Source: Macrostomum hystrix (Eukaryota > Platyhelminthes > Macrostomidae). From it: a DNA stretch of 64,000 bases. The DNA lies in the NCBI GenBank assembly GCA_950097015.1, contig CATNEN010000025.1:4627001-4691000 (forward strand), in the 5' to 3' direction. Each line of letters starts with the position of its first letter. Positions within the stretch are counted from its first letter, which is position 1. Below the pieces are notes generated by a model. The model did no database searches and had not been told where the DNA came from. It saw only the letters and a list, made by a program, of their open reading frames with translations. The position numbers were made by a program, and so were the translations under genes. Of this stretch, positions 10,401-25,371 are shown piece after piece.

Positions 10401-13400
10401 ATCTGAAACTTTCTCATCTGAGACTTTCTCATCTGAGACTTTCTCATCTGAAACTTTCTCATCTGGGACTTTCTCATCTGTGACTTTCTCATCTGAGACT
10501 TTCTCATCTGGGACTTTCTCATCTAAAACTTTCTCATCTGGGACTTTCTCATCTAAAACTTTCTCATCTGGGACTTTCTCATCTAAAACTTTCTCATCTG
10601 GGACTTTCTCATCTGGGACTTTCTCATCTGGGACTTTCTCATCTAAAACTTTCTCATCTGGGACTTTCTCATCTAAAACTTTCTCATCTGGGACTTTCTC
10701 ATCTAAAACTTTCTCATCTGGGACTTTCTCATCTGGGACTTTCTCATCTGGGACTTTCTCATCTGAGACTTTCTCATCTGGGACTTTCTCATCTGAGACT
10801 TTCTCATCTGGGACTTTCTCATCTGAGACTTTCTCATCTGAAACTTTCTCATCTGGGACTTTCTCATCTGGGACTTTCTCATCTAAAACTTTCTCATCTG
10901 GGACTTTCTCATCTAAAACTTTCTCATCTGGGACTTTCTCATCTAAAACTTTCTCATCTGGGACTTTCTCATCTGGGACTTTCTCATCTGGGACTTTCTC
11001 ATCTGGGACTTTCTCATCTAAAACTTTCTCATCTGGGACTTTCTCATCTGTGACTTTCTCATCTGGGACTTTCTCATCTAAAACTTTCTCATCTGGGACT
11101 TTCTCATCTGGGACTTTCTCATCTAAAACTTTCTCATCTGGGACTTTCTCATCTGGGACTTTCTCATCTGAAACTTTCTCATCTGGGACTTTCTCATCTG
11201 AGACTTTCTCATCTGAGACTTTCTCATCTGAGACTTTCTCATCTGGGACTTTCTCCTCTGGGACTTTCTCATCTGGGACTTTCTCATCTGGGACTTTCTC
11301 ATCTGGGACTTTCTCATCTGAGACTTTCTCATCTGAGACTTTCTCATCTGAGACTTTCTCATCTGGGACTTTCTCATCTGAGACTTTCTCATCTGAGACT
11401 TTCTCATCTGGGACTTTCTCATCTGGGACTTTCTCATCTGTGACTTTCTCATCTGGGACTTTCTCATCTGGGACTTTCTCATCTGTGACTTTCTCATCTG
11501 GGACTTTCTCATCTGGGACTTTCTCATCTGAGACTTTCTCATCTGTGACTTTCTCATCTGAGACTTTCTCATCTGAAACTTTCTCATCTGGGACTTTCTC
11601 ATCTGGGACTTTCTCATCTGAGACTTTCTCATCTGTGACTTTCTCATCTGAGACTTTCTCATCTGAAACTTTCTCATCTGGGACTTTCTCATCTGGGACT
11701 TTCTCATCTGAGACTTTCTTATCTGTGACTTTCTTATCTGAGACTTTCTCATCTGGGACTTTCTCATCTGGGACTTTCTTATCTGTGACTTTCTCATCTG
11801 AGACTTTCTCATCTGGGACTTTCTCATCTGTGACTTTCTCATCTGAGACTTTCTCCTCTGGGAGTTTCTCATCTGAGACTTTCTCATCTGTGACTTTCTT
11901 ATCTGAGACTTTCTCATCTGTGACTTTCTTATCTGAGACTTTCTTCTCTGGGAGTTTCTCATCTGAGACTTTCTTATCTGTGAGTTTCTCATCTGAGACT
12001 TTCTCATCTGTGACTTTCTTATCTGAGACTTTCTCCTCTGGGAGTTTCTCATCTGAGACTTTCTTATCTGTGACTTTCTCATCTGTGACTTTCTCATCTG
12101 AGACTTTCTCATCTGTGACTTTCTCATCTGTGACTTTCTCATCTGAGACTTTCTCATCTGTGACTTTCTCATCTGAGACTTTCTCATCTGTGACTTTCTC
12201 ATCTGTGACTTTCTCATCTGAGACTTTCACATCTGAGACTTTCTCATCTGAGCATTTCTCATCTGAGACTTTCTCATCTGAGCATTTCACATCTGAGACT
12301 TTCACATCTGAGCATTTCTCATCTGAGACTTTCTCATCTGTGACTTTCTCATCTGTGACTTTCTCATCTGGGACTTTCTCATCTGGGACTTTCTCATCTG
12401 GGACTTTCTCATCTGAGACTTTCTCATCTGGGACTTTCTCATCTGAAACTTTCTCATCTGGGACTTTCTCATCTGGGACTTTCTCATCTGGGACTTTCTC
12501 ATCTGGGACTTTCTCATCTGGGACTTTCTCATCTGGGACTTTCTCATCTGGGACTTTCTCATCTGAGACTTTCTCATCTGGGACTTTCTCATCTGGGACT
12601 TTCTCATCTGAGACTTTCTCATCTGGGACTTTCTCATCTGAAACTTTCTCATCTGGGACTTTCTCATCTGGGACTTTCTCATCTGAAACTTTCTCATCTG
12701 GGACTTTCTCATCTGGGACTTTCTCATCTGGGACTTTCTCATCTGGGACTTTCTCATCTGGGACTTTCTCATCTGGGACTTTCTCATCTGGGACTTTCTC
12801 ATCTGGGACTTTCTCATCTGGGACTTTCTCATCTGGGACTTTCTCATCTGAGACTTTCTCATCTGGGACTTTCTCATCTGAAACTTTCTCATCTGGGACT
12901 TTCTCATCTGGGACTTTCTCATCTGAAACTTTCTCATCTGGGACTTTCTCATCTGGGACTTTCTCATCTGGGACTTTCTCATCTGGGACTTTCTCATCTG
13001 GGACTTTCTCATCTGGGACTTTCTCATCTGGGACTTTCTCATCTGAGACTTTCTCATCTGGGACTTTCTCATCTGAAACTTTCTCATCTGGGACTTTCTC
13101 ATCTGTGACTTTCTCATCTGAGACTTTCTCATCTGAGACTTTCTCATCTGGGACTTTCTCATCTGAAACTTTCTCATCTGAGACTTTCTCATCTGTGACT
13201 TTCTCATCTGAAACTTTCTCATCTGGGACTTTCTCCTCTGGGACTTTCTCATCTGGGACTTTCTCATCTGGGACTTTCTCATCTGGGACTTTCTCATCTG
13301 AAACTTTCTCATCTGAGACTTTCTCATCTGAGACTTTCTCATCTGAAACTTTCTCATCTGGGACTTTCTCATCTGTGACTTTCTCATCTGAGACTTTCTC

Positions 13401-16400
13401 ATCTGGGACTTTCTCATCTAAAACTTTCTCATCTGGGACTTTCTCATCTAAAACTTTCTCATCTGGGACTTTCTCATCTAAAACTTTCTCATCTGGGACT
13501 TTCTCATCTGGGACTTTCTCATCTGGGACTTTCTCATCTAAAACTTTCTCATCTGGGACTTTCTCATCTAAAACTTTCTCATCTGGGACTTTCTCATCTA
13601 AAACTTTCTCATCTGGGACTTTCTCATCTGGGACTTTCTCATCTGGGACTTTCTCATCTGAGACTTTCTCATCTGGGACTTTCTCATCTGAGACTTTCTC
13701 ATCTGGGACTTTCTCATCTGGGACTTTCTCATCTGGGACTTTCTCATCTGAGACTTTCTCATCTGTGACTTTCTCATCTGGGACTTTCTCATCTGGGACT
13801 TTCTCATCTGGGACTTTCTCATCTGGGACTTTCTCATCTGGGACTTTCTCATCTGAGACTTTCTCATCTGTGACTTTCTCATCTGTGACTTTCTCATCTG
13901 TGACTTTCTCATCTGAGACTTTCTCATCTGGGACTTTCTCATCTGTGACTTTCTCATCTGAGACTTTCTCATCTGGGACTTTCTCATCTGGGACTTTCTC
14001 ATCTGGGACTTTCTCATCTGAGACTTTCTCATCTGAGACTTTCTCATCTGGGACTTTCTCATCTGGGACTTTCTCATCTGGGACTTTCTCATCTGAGACT
14101 TTCTCATCTGAGACTTTCTCATCTGAGACTTTCTCATCTGAGACTTTCTCATCTGGGACTTTCTCATCTGGGACTTTCTCATCTGTGACTTTCTCATCTG
14201 AGACTTTCTCATCTGAGACTTTCTCATCTGGGACTTTCTCATCTTGGACTTTCTCATCTGAGACTTTCTCATCTGAGACTTTCTCATCTGGGACTTTCTC
14301 ATCTGAAACTTTCTCATCTGGGACTTTCTCATCTGTGACTTTCTCATCTGAAACTTTCTCATCTGTGACTTTCTCATCTGGGACTTTCTCATCTGTGACT
14401 TTCTCATCTGAGACTTTCTCATCTGAGACTTTCTCATCTGGGACTTTCTCATCTGAAACTTTCTCATCTGGGACTTTCTCATCTGTGACTTTCTCATCTG
14501 AGACTTTCTCATCTGAGACTTTCTCATCTGAGACTTTCTCATCTGGGAGTTTCTCATCTGAAACTTTCTCATCTGGGACTTTCTCCTCTGGGACTTTCTC
14601 ATCTGGGACTTTCTCATCTGAAACTTTCTCATCTGAGACTTTCTCATCTGAGACTTTCTCATCTGAAACTTTCTCATCTGGGACTTTCTCATCTGTGACT
14701 TTCTCATCTGAGACTTTCTCATCTGGGACTTTCTCATCTAAAACTTTCTCATCTGGGACTTTCTCATCTAAAACTTTCTCATCTGGGACTTTCTCATCTA
14801 AAACTTTCTCATCTGGGACTTTCTCATCTGGGACTTTCTCATCTGGGACTTTCTCATCTAAAACTTTCTCATCTGGGACTTTCTCATCTAAAACTTTCTC
14901 ATCTGGGACTTTCTCATCTAAAACTTTCTCATCTGGGACTTTCTCATCTGGGACTTTCTCATCTGGGACTTTCTCATCTGAGACTTTCTCATCTGGGACT
15001 TTCTCATCTGAGACTTTCTCATCTGGGACTTTCTCATCTGAGACTTTCTCATCTGAAACTTTCTCATCTGGGACTTTCTCATCTGGGACTTTCTCATCTG
15101 GGACTTTCTCATCTAAAACTTTCTCATCTGGGACTTTCTCATCTAAAACTTTCTCATCTGGGACTTTCTCATCTAAAACTTTCTCATCTGGGACTTTCTC
15201 ATCTGGGACTTTCTCATCTGGGACTTTCTCATCTGGGACTTTCTCATCTAAAACTTTCTCATCTGGGACTTTCTCATCTGTGACTTTCTCATCTGGGACT
15301 TTCTCATCTAAAACTTTCTCATCTGGGACTTTCTCATCTGGGACTTTCTCATCTAAAACTTTCTCATCTGGGACTTTCTCATCTGGGACTTTCTCATCTG
15401 AAACTTTCTCATCTGGGACTTTCTCATCTGAGACTTTCTCATCTGAGACTTTCTCATCTGAGACTTTCTCATCTGGGACTTTCTCCTCTGGGACTTTCTC
15501 ATCTGGGACTTTCTCATCTGGGACTTTCTCATCTGGGACTTTCTCATCTGAGACTTTCTCATCTGAGACTTTCTCATCTGGGACTTTCTCATCTGGGACT
15601 TTCTCATCTGGGACTTTCTCATCTGGGACTTTCTCATCTGGGACTTTCTCATCTGGGACTTTCTCATCTGGGACTTTCTCATCTGGGACTTTCTCATCTG
15701 GGACTTTCTCATCTGGGACTTTCTCATCTGGGACTTTCTCATCTGGGACTTTCTCATCTGAAACTTTCTCATCTGGGACTTTCTCATCTGGGACTTTCTC
15801 ATCTGGGACTTTCTCATCTGGGACTTTCTCATCTGAGACTTTCTCATCTGGGACTTTCTCATCTGAAACTTTCTCATCTGGGACTTTCTCATCTGTGACT
15901 TTCTCATCTGAGACTTTCTCATCTGAGACTTTCTCATCTGGGACTTTCTCATCTGAAACTTTCTCATCTGGGACTTTCTCATCTGTGACTTTCTCATCTG
16001 AAACTTTCTCATCTGAGACTTTCTCCTCTGGGACTTTCTCATCTGGGACTTTCTCATCTGGGACTTTCTCATCTGGGACTTTCTCATCTGGGACTTTCTC
16101 ATCTGGGACTTTCTCATCTGTGACTTTCTCATCTGAGACTTTCTCATCTGGGACTTTCTCATCTGTGACTTTCTCATCTGGGACTTTCTCATCTGGGACT
16201 TTCTCATCTGGGACTTTCTCATCTGGGACTTTCTCATCTGGGACTTTCTCATCTGGGACTTTCTCATCTGAGACTTTCTCATCTGAAACTTTCTCATCTG
16301 GGACTTTCTCATCTGGGACTTTCTCATCTGAGACTTTCTCATCTGTGACTTTCTCATCTGGGACTTTCTCATCTGGGACTTTCTCATCTGTGACTTTCTC

Positions 16401-16710
16401 ATCTGAAACTTTCTCATCTGAGACTTTCTCATCTGGGACTTTCTCATCTGAGACTTTCTCATCTGTGACTTTCTCATCTGTGACTTTCTCATCTGTGACT
16501 TTCTCATCTGGGACTTTCTCATCTGGGACTTTCTCATCTGGGACTTTCTCATCTGGGACTTTCTCATCTGAGACTTTCTCATCTGTGACTTTCTCATCTG
16601 GGACTTTCTCATCTGGGACTTTCTCATCTGGGACTTTCTCATCTGGGACTTTCTCATCTGGGACTTTCTCATCTGAGACTTTCTCATCTGTGACTTTCTT
16701 ATCTTAAACT
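7456..16710. repeat. 9255-bp macro-repeat of the 15-bp array, copy 1
   Basis: The order of variant units is reproduced with a constant shift of 9255 bases (617 units). The TTATCTTAAAC stop variant occurs near 8207 and 17462. The GAGCATTTC landmark group occurs near 12250-12310 and 21505-21565. The TCTTGGACT variant near 10090 recurs near 19345. A shorter 765-bp period (51 units) precedes it: the segment before 7456 matches the end of 7456-8220. Sub-blocks containing clusters of TCTAAAACT recur at 1380 bp (9145 and 10525) and 1320 bp (13411 and 14731). Confidence 0.85.
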
Positions 16711-19700
16711 TTCTCATCTGTGACTTTCTCATCTGGGACTTTCTCATCTGGGACTTTCTCATCTGGGACTTTCTCATCTGGGACTTTCTCATCTGGGACT
16801 TTCTCATCTGGGACTTTCTCATCTGGGACTTTCTCATCTGGGACTTTCTCATCTGGGACTTTCTCATCTGGGACTTTCTCATCTGTGACTTTCTCATCTG
16901 AGACTTTCTCATCTGGGACTTTCTCATCTGTGACTTTCTCATCTGGGACTTTCTCATCTGGGACTTTCTCATCTGGGACTTTCTCATCTGGGACTTTCTC
17001 ATCTGGGACTTTCTCATCTGGGACTTTCTCATCTGAGACTTTCTCATCTGAAACTTTCTCATCTGGGACTTTCTCATCTGGGACTTTCTCATCTGAGACT
17101 TTCTCATCTGTGACTTTCTCATCTGGGACTTTCTCATCTGGGACTTTCTCATCTGTGACTTTCTCATCTGAAACTTTCTCATCTGAGACTTTCTCATCTG
17201 GGACTTTCTCATCTGAGACTTTCTCATCTGTGACTTTCTCATCTGTGACTTTCTCATCTGTGACTTTCTCATCTGGGACTTTCTCATCTGGGACTTTCTC
17301 ATCTGGGACTTTCTCATCTGGGACTTTCTCATCTGAGACTTTCTCATCTGTGACTTTCTCATCTGGGACTTTCTCATCTGGGACTTTCTCATCTGGGACT
17401 TTCTCATCTGGGACTTTCTCATCTGGGACTTTCTCATCTGAGACTTTCTCATCTGTGACTTTCTTATCTTAAACTTTCTCATCTGTGACTTTCTCATCTG
17501 GGACTTTCTCATCTGGGACTTTCTCATCTGGGACTTTCTCATCTGGGACTTTCTCATCTGGGACTTTCTCATCTGAGACTTTCTCATCTGTGACTTTCTC
17601 ATCTGGGACTTTCTCATCTGAAACTTTCTCATCTAAAACTTTCTCATCTGGGACTTTCTCATCTGGGACTTTCTCATCTGGGACTTTCTCATCTGGGACT
17701 TTCTCATCTGAGACTTTCTCATCTGGGACTTTCTCATCTGGGACTTTCTCATCTGAGACTTTCTCACCTGTGACTTTCTCATCTGTGACTTTCTCATCTG
17801 TGACTTTCTCATCTGGGACTTTCTCATCTGGGACTTTCTCATCTGGGACTTTCTCATCTGGGACTTTCTCATCTGGGACTTTCTCATCTGGGACTTTCTC
17901 ATCTGGGACTTTCTCATCTGGGACTTTCTCATCTGGGACTTTCTCATCTGGGACTTTCTCATCTGGGACTTTCTCATCTGAAACTTTCTCATCTGGGACT
18001 TTCTCATCTGGGACTTTCTCATCTGGGACTTTCTCATCTGGGACTTTCTCATCTGAGACTTTCTCATCTGGGACTTTCTCATCTGAAACTTTCTCATCTG
18101 GGACTTTCTCATCTGTGACTTTCTCATCTGAGACTTTCTCATCTGAGACTTTCTCATCTGGGACTTTCTCATCTGAAACTTTCTCATCTGGGACTTTCTC
18201 ATCTGTGACTTTCTCATCTGAAACTTTCTCATCTGAGACTTTCTCCTCTGGGACTTTCTCATCTGGGACTTTCTCATCTGAAACTTTCTCATCTGAGACT
18301 TTCTCATCTGAGACTTTCTCATCTGAAACTTTCTCATCTGGGACTTTCTCATCTGTGACTTTCTCATCTGAGACTTTCTCATCTGGGACTTTCTCATCTA
18401 AAACTTTCTCATCTGGGACTTTCTCATCTAAAACTTTCTCATCTGGGACTTTCTCATCTAAAACTTTCTCATCTGGGACTTTCTCATCTGGGACTTTCTC
18501 ATCTGGGACTTTCTCATCTAAAACTTTCTCATCTGGGACTTTCTCATCTAAAACTTTCTCATCTGGGACTTTCTCATCTAAAACTTTCTCATCTGGGACT
18601 TTCTCATCTGGGACTTTCTCATCTGGGACTTTCTCATCTGAGACTTTCTCATCTGGGACTTTCTCATCTGGGACTTTCTCATCTGGGACTTTCTCATCTG
18701 GGACTTTCTCATCTGAGACTTTCTCATCTGTGACTTTCTCATCTGGGACTTTCTCATCTGGGACTTTCTCATCTGGGACTTTCTCATCTGGGACTTTCTC
18801 ATCTGGGACTTTCTCATCTGGGACTTTCTCATCTGGGACTTTCTCATCTGAGACTTTCTCATCTGTGACTTTCTCATCTGGGACTTTCTCATCTGGGACT
18901 TTCTCATCTGGGACTTTCTCATCTGGGACTTTCTCATCTGGGACTTTCTCATCTGAGACTTTCTCATCTGTGACTTTCTCATCTGTGACTTTCTCATCTG
19001 TCACTTTCTCATCTGAGACTTTCTCATCTGGGACTTTCTCATCTGTGACTTTCTCATCTGAGACTTTCTCATCTGGGACTTTCTCATCTGGGACTTTCTC
19101 ATCTGGGACTTTCTCATCTGAGACTTTCTCATCTGAGACTTTCTCATCTGGGACTTTCTCATCTGGGACTTTCTCATCTGGGACTTTCTCATCTGAGACT
19201 TTCTCATCTGAGACTTTCTCATCTGAGACTTTCTCATCTGAGACTTTCTCATCTGGGACTTTCTCATCTGGGACTTTCTCATCTGTGACTTTCTCATCTG
19301 AGACTTTCTCATCTGAGACTTTCTCATCTGGGACTTTCTCATCTTGGACTTTCTCATCTGAGACTTTCTCATCTGAGACTTTCTCATCTGGGACTTTCTC
19401 ATCTGAAACTTTCTCATCTGGGACTTTCTCATCTGTGACTTTCTCATCTGAAACTTTCTCATCTGTGACTTTCTCATCTGGGACTTTCTCATCTGTGACT
19501 TTCTCATCTGAGACTTTCTCATCTGAGACTTTCTCATCTGGGACTTTCTCATCTGAAACTTTCTCATCTGGGACTTTCTCATCTGTGACTTTCTCATCTG
19601 AAACTTTCTCATCTGGGACTTTCTCCTCTGGGACTTTCTCATCTGGGACTTTCTCATCTGAAACTTTCTCATCTGAGACTTTCTCATCTGAGACTTTCTC

Positions 19701-22700
19701 ATCTGAAACTTTCTCATCTGGGACTTTCTCATCTGTGACTTTCTCATCTGAGACTTTCTCATCTGGGACTTTCTCATCTAAAACTTTCTCATCTGGGACT
19801 TTCTCATCTAAAACTTTCTCATCTGGGACTTTCTCATCTAAAACTTTCTCATCTGGGACTTTCTCATCTGGGACTTTCTCATCTGGGACTTTCTCATCTA
19901 AAACTTTCTCATCTGGGACTTTCTCATCTAAAACTTTCTCATCTGGGACTTTCTCATCTAAAACTTTCTCATCTGGGACTTTCTCATCTGGGACTTTCTC
20001 ATCTGGGACTTTCTCATCTGAGACTTTCTCATCTGGGACTTTCTCATCTGAGACTTTCTCATCTGGGACTTTCTCATCTGAGACTTTCTCATCTGAAACT
20101 TTCTCATCTGGGACTTTCTCATCTGGGACTTTCTCATCTAAAACTTTCTCATCTGGGACTTTCTCATCTAAAACTTTCTCATCTGGGACTTTCTCATCTA
20201 AAACTTTCTCATCTGGGACTTTCTCATCTGGGACTTTCTCATCTGGGACTTTCTCATCTGGGACTTTCTCATCTGAAACTTTCTCATCTGGGACTTTCTC
20301 ATCTGTGACTTTCTCATCTGGGACTTTCTCATCTAAAACTTTCTCATCTGGGACTTTCTCATCTGGGACTTTCTCATCTAAAACTTTCTCATCTGGGACT
20401 TTCTCATCTGGGACTTTCTCATCTGAAACTTTCTCATCTGGGACTTTCTCATCTGAGACTTTCTCATCTGAGACTTTCTCATCTGAGACTTTCTCATCTG
20501 GGACTTTCTCCTCTGGGACTTTCTCATCTGGGACTTTCTCATCTGGGACTTTCTCATCTGGGACTTTCTCATCTGAGACTTTCTCATCTGAGACTTTCTC
20601 ATCTGAGACTTTCTCATCTGGGACTTTCTCATCTGAGACTTTCTCATCTGAGACTTTCTCATCTGGGACTTTCTCATCTGGGACTTTCTCATCTGTGACT
20701 TTCTCATCTGGGACTTTCTCATCTGGGACTTTCTCATCTGTGACTTTCTCATCTGGGACTTTCTCATCTGGGACTTTCTCATCTGAGACTTTCTCATCTG
20801 TGACTTTCTCATCTGAGACTTTCTCATCTGAAACTTTCTCATCTGGGACTTTCTCATCTGGGACTTTCTCATCTGAGACTTTCTCATCTGTGACTTTCTC
20901 ATCTGAGACTTTCTCATCTGAAACTTTCTCATCTGGGACTTTCTCATCTGGGACTTTCTCATCTGAGACTTTCTTATCTGTGACTTTCTTATCTGAGACT
21001 TTCTCATCTGGGACTTTCTCATCTGGGACTTTCTTATCTGTGACTTTCTCATCTGAGACTTTCTCATCTGGGACTTTCTCATCTGTGACTTTCTCATCTG
21101 AGACTTTCTCCTCTGGGAGTTTCTCATCTGAGACTTTCTCATCTGTGACTTTCTTATCTGAGACTTTCTCATCTGTGACTTTCTTATCTGAGACTTTCTT
21201 CTCTGGGAGTTTCTCATCTGAGACTTTCTTATCTGTGAGTTTCTCATCTGAGACTTTCTCATCTGTGACTTTCTTATCTGAGACTTTCTCCTCTGGGAGT
21301 TTCTCATCTGAGACTTTCTTATCTGTGACTTTCTCATCTGTGACTTTCTCATCTGAGACTTTCTCATCTGTGACTTTCTCATCTGTGACTTTCTCATCTG
21401 AGACTTTCTCATCTGTGACTTTCTCATCTGAGACTTTCTCATCTGTGACTTTCTCATCTGTGACTTTCTCATCTGAGACTTTCACATCTGAGACTTTCTC
21501 ATCTGAGCATTTCTCATCTGAGACTTTCTCATCTGAGCATTTCACATCTGAGACTTTCACATCTGAGCATTTCTCATCTGAGACTTTCTCATCTGTGACT
21601 TTCTCATCTGTGACTTTCTCATCTGGGACTTTCTCATCTGGGACTTTCTCATCTGGGACTTTCTCATCTGAGACTTTCTCATCTGGGACTTTCTCATCTG
21701 AAACTTTCTCATCTGGGACTTTCTCATCTGGGACTTTCTCATCTGGGACTTTCTCATCTGGGACTTTCTCATCTGGGACTTTCTCATCTGGGACTTTCTC
21801 ATCTGGGACTTTCTCATCTGAGACTTTCTCATCTGGGACTTTCTCATCTGGGACTTTCTCATCTGAGACTTTCTCATCTGGGACTTTCTCATCTGAAACT
21901 TTCTCATCTGGGACTTTCTCATCTGGGACTTTCTCATCTGAAACTTTCTCATCTGGGACTTTCTCATCTGGGACTTTCTCATCTGGGACTTTCTCATCTG
22001 GGACTTTCTCATCTGGGACTTTCTCATCTGGGACTTTCTCATCTGGGACTTTCTCATCTGGGACTTTCTCATCTGGGACTTTCTCATCTGGGACTTTCTC
22101 ATCTGAGACTTTCTCATCTGGGACTTTCTCATCTGAAACTTTCTCATCTGGGACTTTCTCATCTGGGACTTTCTCATCTGAAACTTTCTCATCTGGGACT
22201 TTCTCATCTGGGACTTTCTCATCTGGGACTTTCTCATCTGGGACTTTCTCATCTGGGACTTTCTCATCTGGGACTTTCTCATCTGGGACTTTCTCATCTG
22301 AGACTTTCTCATCTGGGACTTTCTCATCTGAAACTTTCTCATCTGGGACTTTCTCATCTGTGACTTTCTCATCTGAGACTTTCTCATCTGAGACTTTCTC
22401 ATCTGGGACTTTCTCATCTGAAACTTTCTCATCTGAGACTTTCTCATCTGTGACTTTCTCATCTGAAACTTTCTCATCTGGGACTTTCTCCTCTGGGACT
22501 TTCTCATCTGGGACTTTCTCATCTGGGACTTTCTCATCTGGGACTTTCTCATCTGAAACTTTCTCATCTGAGACTTTCTCATCTGAGACTTTCTCATCTG
22601 AAACTTTCTCATCTGGGACTTTCTCATCTGTGACTTTCTCATCTGAGACTTTCTCATCTGGGACTTTCTCATCTAAAACTTTCTCATCTGGGACTTTCTC

Positions 22701-25370
22701 ATCTAAAACTTTCTCATCTGGGACTTTCTCATCTAAAACTTTCTCATCTGGGACTTTCTCATCTGGGACTTTCTCATCTGGGACTTTCTCATCTAAAACT
22801 TTCTCATCTGGGACTTTCTCATCTAAAACTTTCTCATCTGGGACTTTCTCATCTAAAACTTTCTCATCTGGGACTTTCTCATCTGGGACTTTCTCATCTG
22901 GGACTTTCTCATCTGAGACTTTCTCATCTGGGACTTTCTCATCTGAGACTTTCTCATCTGGGACTTTCTCATCTGGGACTTTCTCATCTGGGACTTTCTC
23001 ATCTGAGACTTTCTCATCTGTGACTTTCTCATCTGGGACTTTCTCATCTGGGACTTTCTCATCTGGGACTTTCTCATCTGGGACTTTCTCATCTGGGACT
23101 TTCTCATCTGAGACTTTCTCATCTGTGACTTTCTCATCTGTGACTTTCTCATCTGTGACTTTCTCATCTGAGACTTTCTCATCTGGGACTTTCTCATCTG
23201 TGACTTTCTCATCTGAGACTTTCTCATCTGGGACTTTCTCATCTGGGACTTTCTCATCTGGGACTTTCTCATCTGAGACTTTCTCATCTGAGACTTTCTC
23301 ATCTGGGACTTTCTCATCTGGGACTTTCTCATCTGGGACTTTCTCATCTGAGACTTTCTCATCTGAGACTTTCTCATCTGAGACTTTCTCATCTGAGACT
23401 TTCTCATCTGGGACTTTCTCATCTGGGACTTTCTCATCTGTGACTTTCTCATCTGAGACTTTCTCATCTGAGACTTTCTCATCTGGGACTTTCTCATCTT
23501 GGACTTTCTCATCTGAGACTTTCTCATCTGAGACTTTCTCATCTGGGACTTTCTCATCTGAAACTTTCTCATCTGGGACTTTCTCATCTGTGACTTTCTT
23601 ATCTGAAACTTTCTCATCTGTGACTTTCTCATCTGGGACTTTCTCATCTGTGACTTTCTCATCTGAGACTTTCTCATCTGAGACTTTCTCATCTGGGACT
23701 TTCTCATCTGAAACTTTCTCATCTGGGACTTTCTCATCTGTGACTTTCTCATCTGAGACTTTCTCATCTGAGACTTTCTCATCTGAGACTTTCTCATCTG
23801 GGAGTTTCTCATCTGAAACTTTCTCATCTGGGACTTTCTCCTCTGGGACTTTCTCATCTGGGACTTTCTCATCTGAAACTTTCTCATCTGAGACTTTCTC
23901 ATCTGAGACTTTCTCATCTGAAACTTTCTCATCTGGGACTTTCTCATCTGTGACTTTCTCATCTGAGACTTTCTCATCTGGGACTTTCTCATCTAAAACT
24001 TTCTCATCTGGGACTTTCTCATCTAAAACTTTCTCATCTGGGACTTTCTCATCTAAAACTTTCTCATCTGGGACTTTCTCATCTGGGACTTTCTCATCTG
24101 GGACTTTCTCATCTAAAACTTTCTCATCTGGGACTTTCTCATCTAAAACTTTCTCATCTGGGACTTTCTCATCTAAAACTTTCTCATCTGGGACTTTCTC
24201 ATCTGGGACTTTCTCATCTGGGACTTTCTCATCTGAGACTTTCTCATCTGGGACTTTCTCATCTGAGACTTTCTCATCTGGGACTTTCTCATCTGAGACT
24301 TTCTCATCTGAAACTTTCTCATCTGGGACTTTCTCATCTGGGACTTTCTCATCTGGGACTTTCTCATCTAAAACTTTCTCATCTGGGACTTTCTCATCTA
24401 AAACTTTCTCATCTGGGACTTTCTCATCTAAAACTTTCTCATCTGGGACTTTCTCATCTGGGACTTTCTCATCTGGGACTTTCTCATCTGGGACTTTCTC
24501 ATCTAAAACTTTCTCATCTGGGACTTTCTCATCTGTGACTTTCTCATCTGGGACTTTCTCATCTAAAACTTTCTCATCTGGGACTTTCTCATCTGGGACT
24601 TTCTCATCTAAAACTTTCTCATCTGGGACTTTCTCATCTGGGACTTTCTCATCTGAAACTTTCTCATCTGGGACTTTCTCATCTGAGACTTTCTCATCTG
24701 AGACTTTCTCATCTGAGACTTTCTCATCTGGGACTTTCTCCTCTGGGACTTTCTCATCTGGGACTTTCTCATCTGGGACTTTCTCATCTGGGACTTTCTC
24801 ATCTGAGACTTTCTCATCTGAGACTTTCTCATCTGGGACTTTCTCATCTGGGACTTTCTCATCTGAGACTTTCTCATCTGAGACTTTCTCATCTGGGACT
24901 TTCTCATCTGGGACTTTCTCATCTGTGACTTTCTCATCTGGGACTTTCTCATCTGGGACTTTCTCATCTGTGACTTTCTCATCTGGGACTTTCTCATCTG
25001 GGACTTTCTCATCTGAGACTTTCTCATCTGTGACTTTCTCATCTGAGACTTTCTCATCTGAAACTTTCTCATCTGGGACTTTCTCATCTGGGACTTTCTC
25101 ATCTGAGACTTTCTCATCTGTGACTTTCTCATCTGAGACTTTCTCATCTGAAACTTTCTCATCTGGGACTTTCTCATCTGGGACTTTCTCATCTGAGACT
25201 TTCTTATCTGTGACTTTCTTATCTGAGACTTTCTCATCTGGGACTTTCTCATCTGGGACTTTCTCATCTGTGACTTTCTCATCTGAGACTTTCTCATCTG
25301 GGACTTTCTCATCTGTGACTTTCTCATCTGAGACTTTCTCCTCTGGGAGTTTCTCATCTGAGACTTTCCG
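16711..25370. repeat. 9255-bp macro-repeat of the 15-bp array, copy 2 (truncated)
   Basis: Near-identical to the 7456-16710 copy at a shift of 9255 bases. It includes the 765-bp head and the GAGCATTTC group. A few differences mark divergence, for example TTATCTGAAACT near 23600, where copy 1 has TCATCT at 14345. It ends early at an abnormal 16-bp unit (TTCCGATCATGTGAC, about 25366-25381). After that, a terminal block to 25790 resembles 21240-21650 shifted by 4141 bases. Confidence 0.8.
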
Positions 25371-25371
25371 A

